Shown here: positions 63,318 to 64,000 of the stretch, in pieces | Numbering within the stretch: the first letter of the stretch is position 1 | How the letters are laid out: each line of letters starts with the position of its first letter | Assembly: GCA_013820875.1 (NCBI GenBank) | Contig: JACDHS010000002.1 | Location: forward strand, 1 to 64,000 | Reading direction: 5' to 3' | Origin: Verrucomicrobiota bacterium | GTDB taxonomy: Bacteria; Verrucomicrobiota; Verrucomicrobiia; Limisphaerales; JACDHS01 | DNA: 64,000 nucleotides | Program-made: the position numbers and the translations under genes | Notes under the pieces: model-generated | Seen by the model: only the letters and a program-made list of their open reading frames with translations | Told to the model about the DNA's origin: nothing | The model's database searches: none

Positions 63318-63371
63318 GGGCTAATATCACGTTATCAGGGCAAATCTGCCTGTGAATCATATGGTTAGCCC
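63318..63371. other. Short attC-like site before the last gene
   Basis: GGGCTAA (63318-63324) is the exact reverse complement of TTAGCCC (63365-63371). Between them the arms pair imperfectly around 'aatc'. The start codon of the next gene lies 12 bases later, and the GTTAGCC box is the same as in the attC site at 24508-24611. The short length (54 bp) and weaker inner pairing leave this less certain. Confidence 0.5.
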
Positions 63372-63383
63372 GCTTCTCACGCC

Positions 63384-63884
63384 ATGACCGAGGATGACAT
63401 CTTTGAACAGACCAAAGGCGCGTATCTTTGCCTGATTCATCCGAAGCGGAGCGGCGACTTATACCGGCAAGAGATTGCGCCAGTGATTGCACTCGCACCA
63501 TCGGTGTCCGATGAGCTTGTCGCATCCATGATTACCGGTGCATCGTGGCGTGAGCGTCTGCTCGGCATTTGTACGGCGATGGCCAAGCGACCAGCCGGAT
63601 TCATCGAACCGATGTTGCAGTCTCTTCGCGACCCGAGAGGCATTTCCATTGTTCCCACTTGCGCGGCTCTTGCAGTGTTGGCTCAGCGCAGCATATTCTT
63701 GATGCCGCAGTCTTTTTCTGAGTCGTTCGACAGGCAGGTGTTCGATGGAGAGATTGGCTGGGCCACAGACAAGGCGATGCACTTCGCCGGTTTGCGCGCT
63801 GATGATGTGCTCGGACGCGGCCCGAACTACGGACAGATTTTCGATGACCACATTGAGGTTTACAGTTGGATTCACGCGGGCTAA
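63384..63884 (+). CDS. Unknown protein, probable integron cassette gene
   Basis: 166 residues: a soluble alpha-rich protein with no signal peptide. Segments such as MITGASWRERLLGICTAMAK, MLQSLRDPRGISIVPTCAAL and RGPNYGQIFDDHIEVYSWIH have a conserved appearance, perhaps DUF6000-like, but that is unsure. The start codon stands 12 bases after a GTTAGCC-bearing site. The stop codon TAA is inside the R'' box (GGCTAAC) of the attC site that follows. This is the layout of a promoterless integron cassette. Confidence 0.75.
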   Translation: MTEDDIFEQTKGAYLCLIHPKRSGDLYRQEIAPVIALAPSVSDELVASMITGASWRERLLGICTAMAKRPAGFIEPMLQSLRDPRGISIVPTCAALAVLAQRSIFLMPQSFSESFDRQVFDGEIGWATDKAMHFAGLRADDVLGRGPNYGQIFDDHIEVYSWIHAG

Positions 63885-63968
63885 CCAGAGCGTCGAGCCA
63901 ACCGCCGGTTGCGCTCTCTCTTTTTGTCTTGAGTCGCTGGCCGGCGGTGGCTCACGCTGGCGTTAGGC
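63879..63968. other. attC-type recombination site
   Basis: R'' GGCTAAC (63879-63885) and R' GTTAGGC (63962-63968) bound a 90 bp imperfect palindrome. The left arm 'agcgtcgagccaaccgccgg' pairs with the reverse complement of the right arm except for two extra bases on the left, a C after AGCGT and an A after GAGCC. Two extrahelical bases on one arm and GTTRRRY at the end are the known structure for IntI recognition. A new start codon follows five bases after the site. Confidence 0.88.
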
Positions 63969-63972
63969 CACT

Positions 63973-64000
63973 ATGCACAGCCGCTGGTTTGACCATCCAT
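63973..64000 (+). CDS. Start of a further cassette-type gene (cut by window edge)
   Basis: An ATG at 63973 follows the GTTAGGC box by four bases and opens a frame of nine codons (MHSRWFDHP) before the window ends. Its position matches that of a next cassette gene. Too short for any family call. Confidence 0.35.

Overview
The window looks like chromosomal DNA of a Verrucomicrobiota bacterium, probably near the Pedosphaera group. This is inferred from gene content: a planctomycete/verrucomicrobial-type dehydrogenase with HEAT repeats and a cytochrome c tail, Tat-exported Gfo/Idh/MocA and sugar-phosphate-isomerase-like proteins, a minimal pseudopilin operon, a DUF2339 giant membrane protein, and many dispersed intergenic palindromes. 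No rRNA, tRNA, IS element, prophage or CRISPR array was recognised.

Layout. 1-6.3 kb: a repeat fragment, an M50 membrane protease, a two-domain phosphodiesterase/EEP-nuclease fusion, a 42-43 bp tandem array and a LacI-type regulator. 6.4-10.4 kb: a tightly coupled type II secretion-like operon (gspF, H, I, J, K). 10.4-15.6 kb: a HupE-like protein, then three near-identical secreted amidase/golvesin-domain genes, each with its own promoter; terminator-like hairpins follow all three, the first without a clean T-run. 15.7-21.2 kb: exported sugar-metabolism genes, a GH43 glycosidase and a FN3-like protein. 21.2-23.5 kb: a gene-free island of nested palindromes and repeats. 23.5-27.5 kb: a one-directional run of small genes separated by attC-like sites. 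27.5-41 kb: WYL regulator, plsY-gpsA, PVC cytochrome dehydrogenase, DUF2339 protein, MazF-type toxin-antitoxin pair, DUF309, parB, PfkB kinase, HEAT protein. 41.2-46.6 kb: PLD-helicase-DUF3427 protein and a frameshifted phosphodiester glycosidase. 47.4-58.7 kb: RlmI-like methyltransferase, large secreted protein, rnhA, radical SAM, SNF2 helicase, PagL-like deacylase, fourth amidase/golvesin gene. 58.9-62.3 kb: a ligase-PCP-condensation protein. 62.4-64 kb: a 41 bp tandem array, then a gene flanked by a strong attC site and a weaker one.

Main points of interest. (1) Integron-type attC recombination sites occur at two places 40 kb apart, with no integrase in view. The site at the right end folds with the two extrahelical bases typical of attC, and the unknown genes beside these sites have the size, direction and spacing of gene cassettes. 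(2) Four gene-free stretches hold tandem arrays with unrelated sequences but nearly the same period (40-43 bp, about four helical turns). Two of them lie just ahead of the two cassette loci. (3) A secreted peptidoglycan-amidase/golvesin family has expanded to four copies. All function statements come from motifs read by eye; no database search was run.
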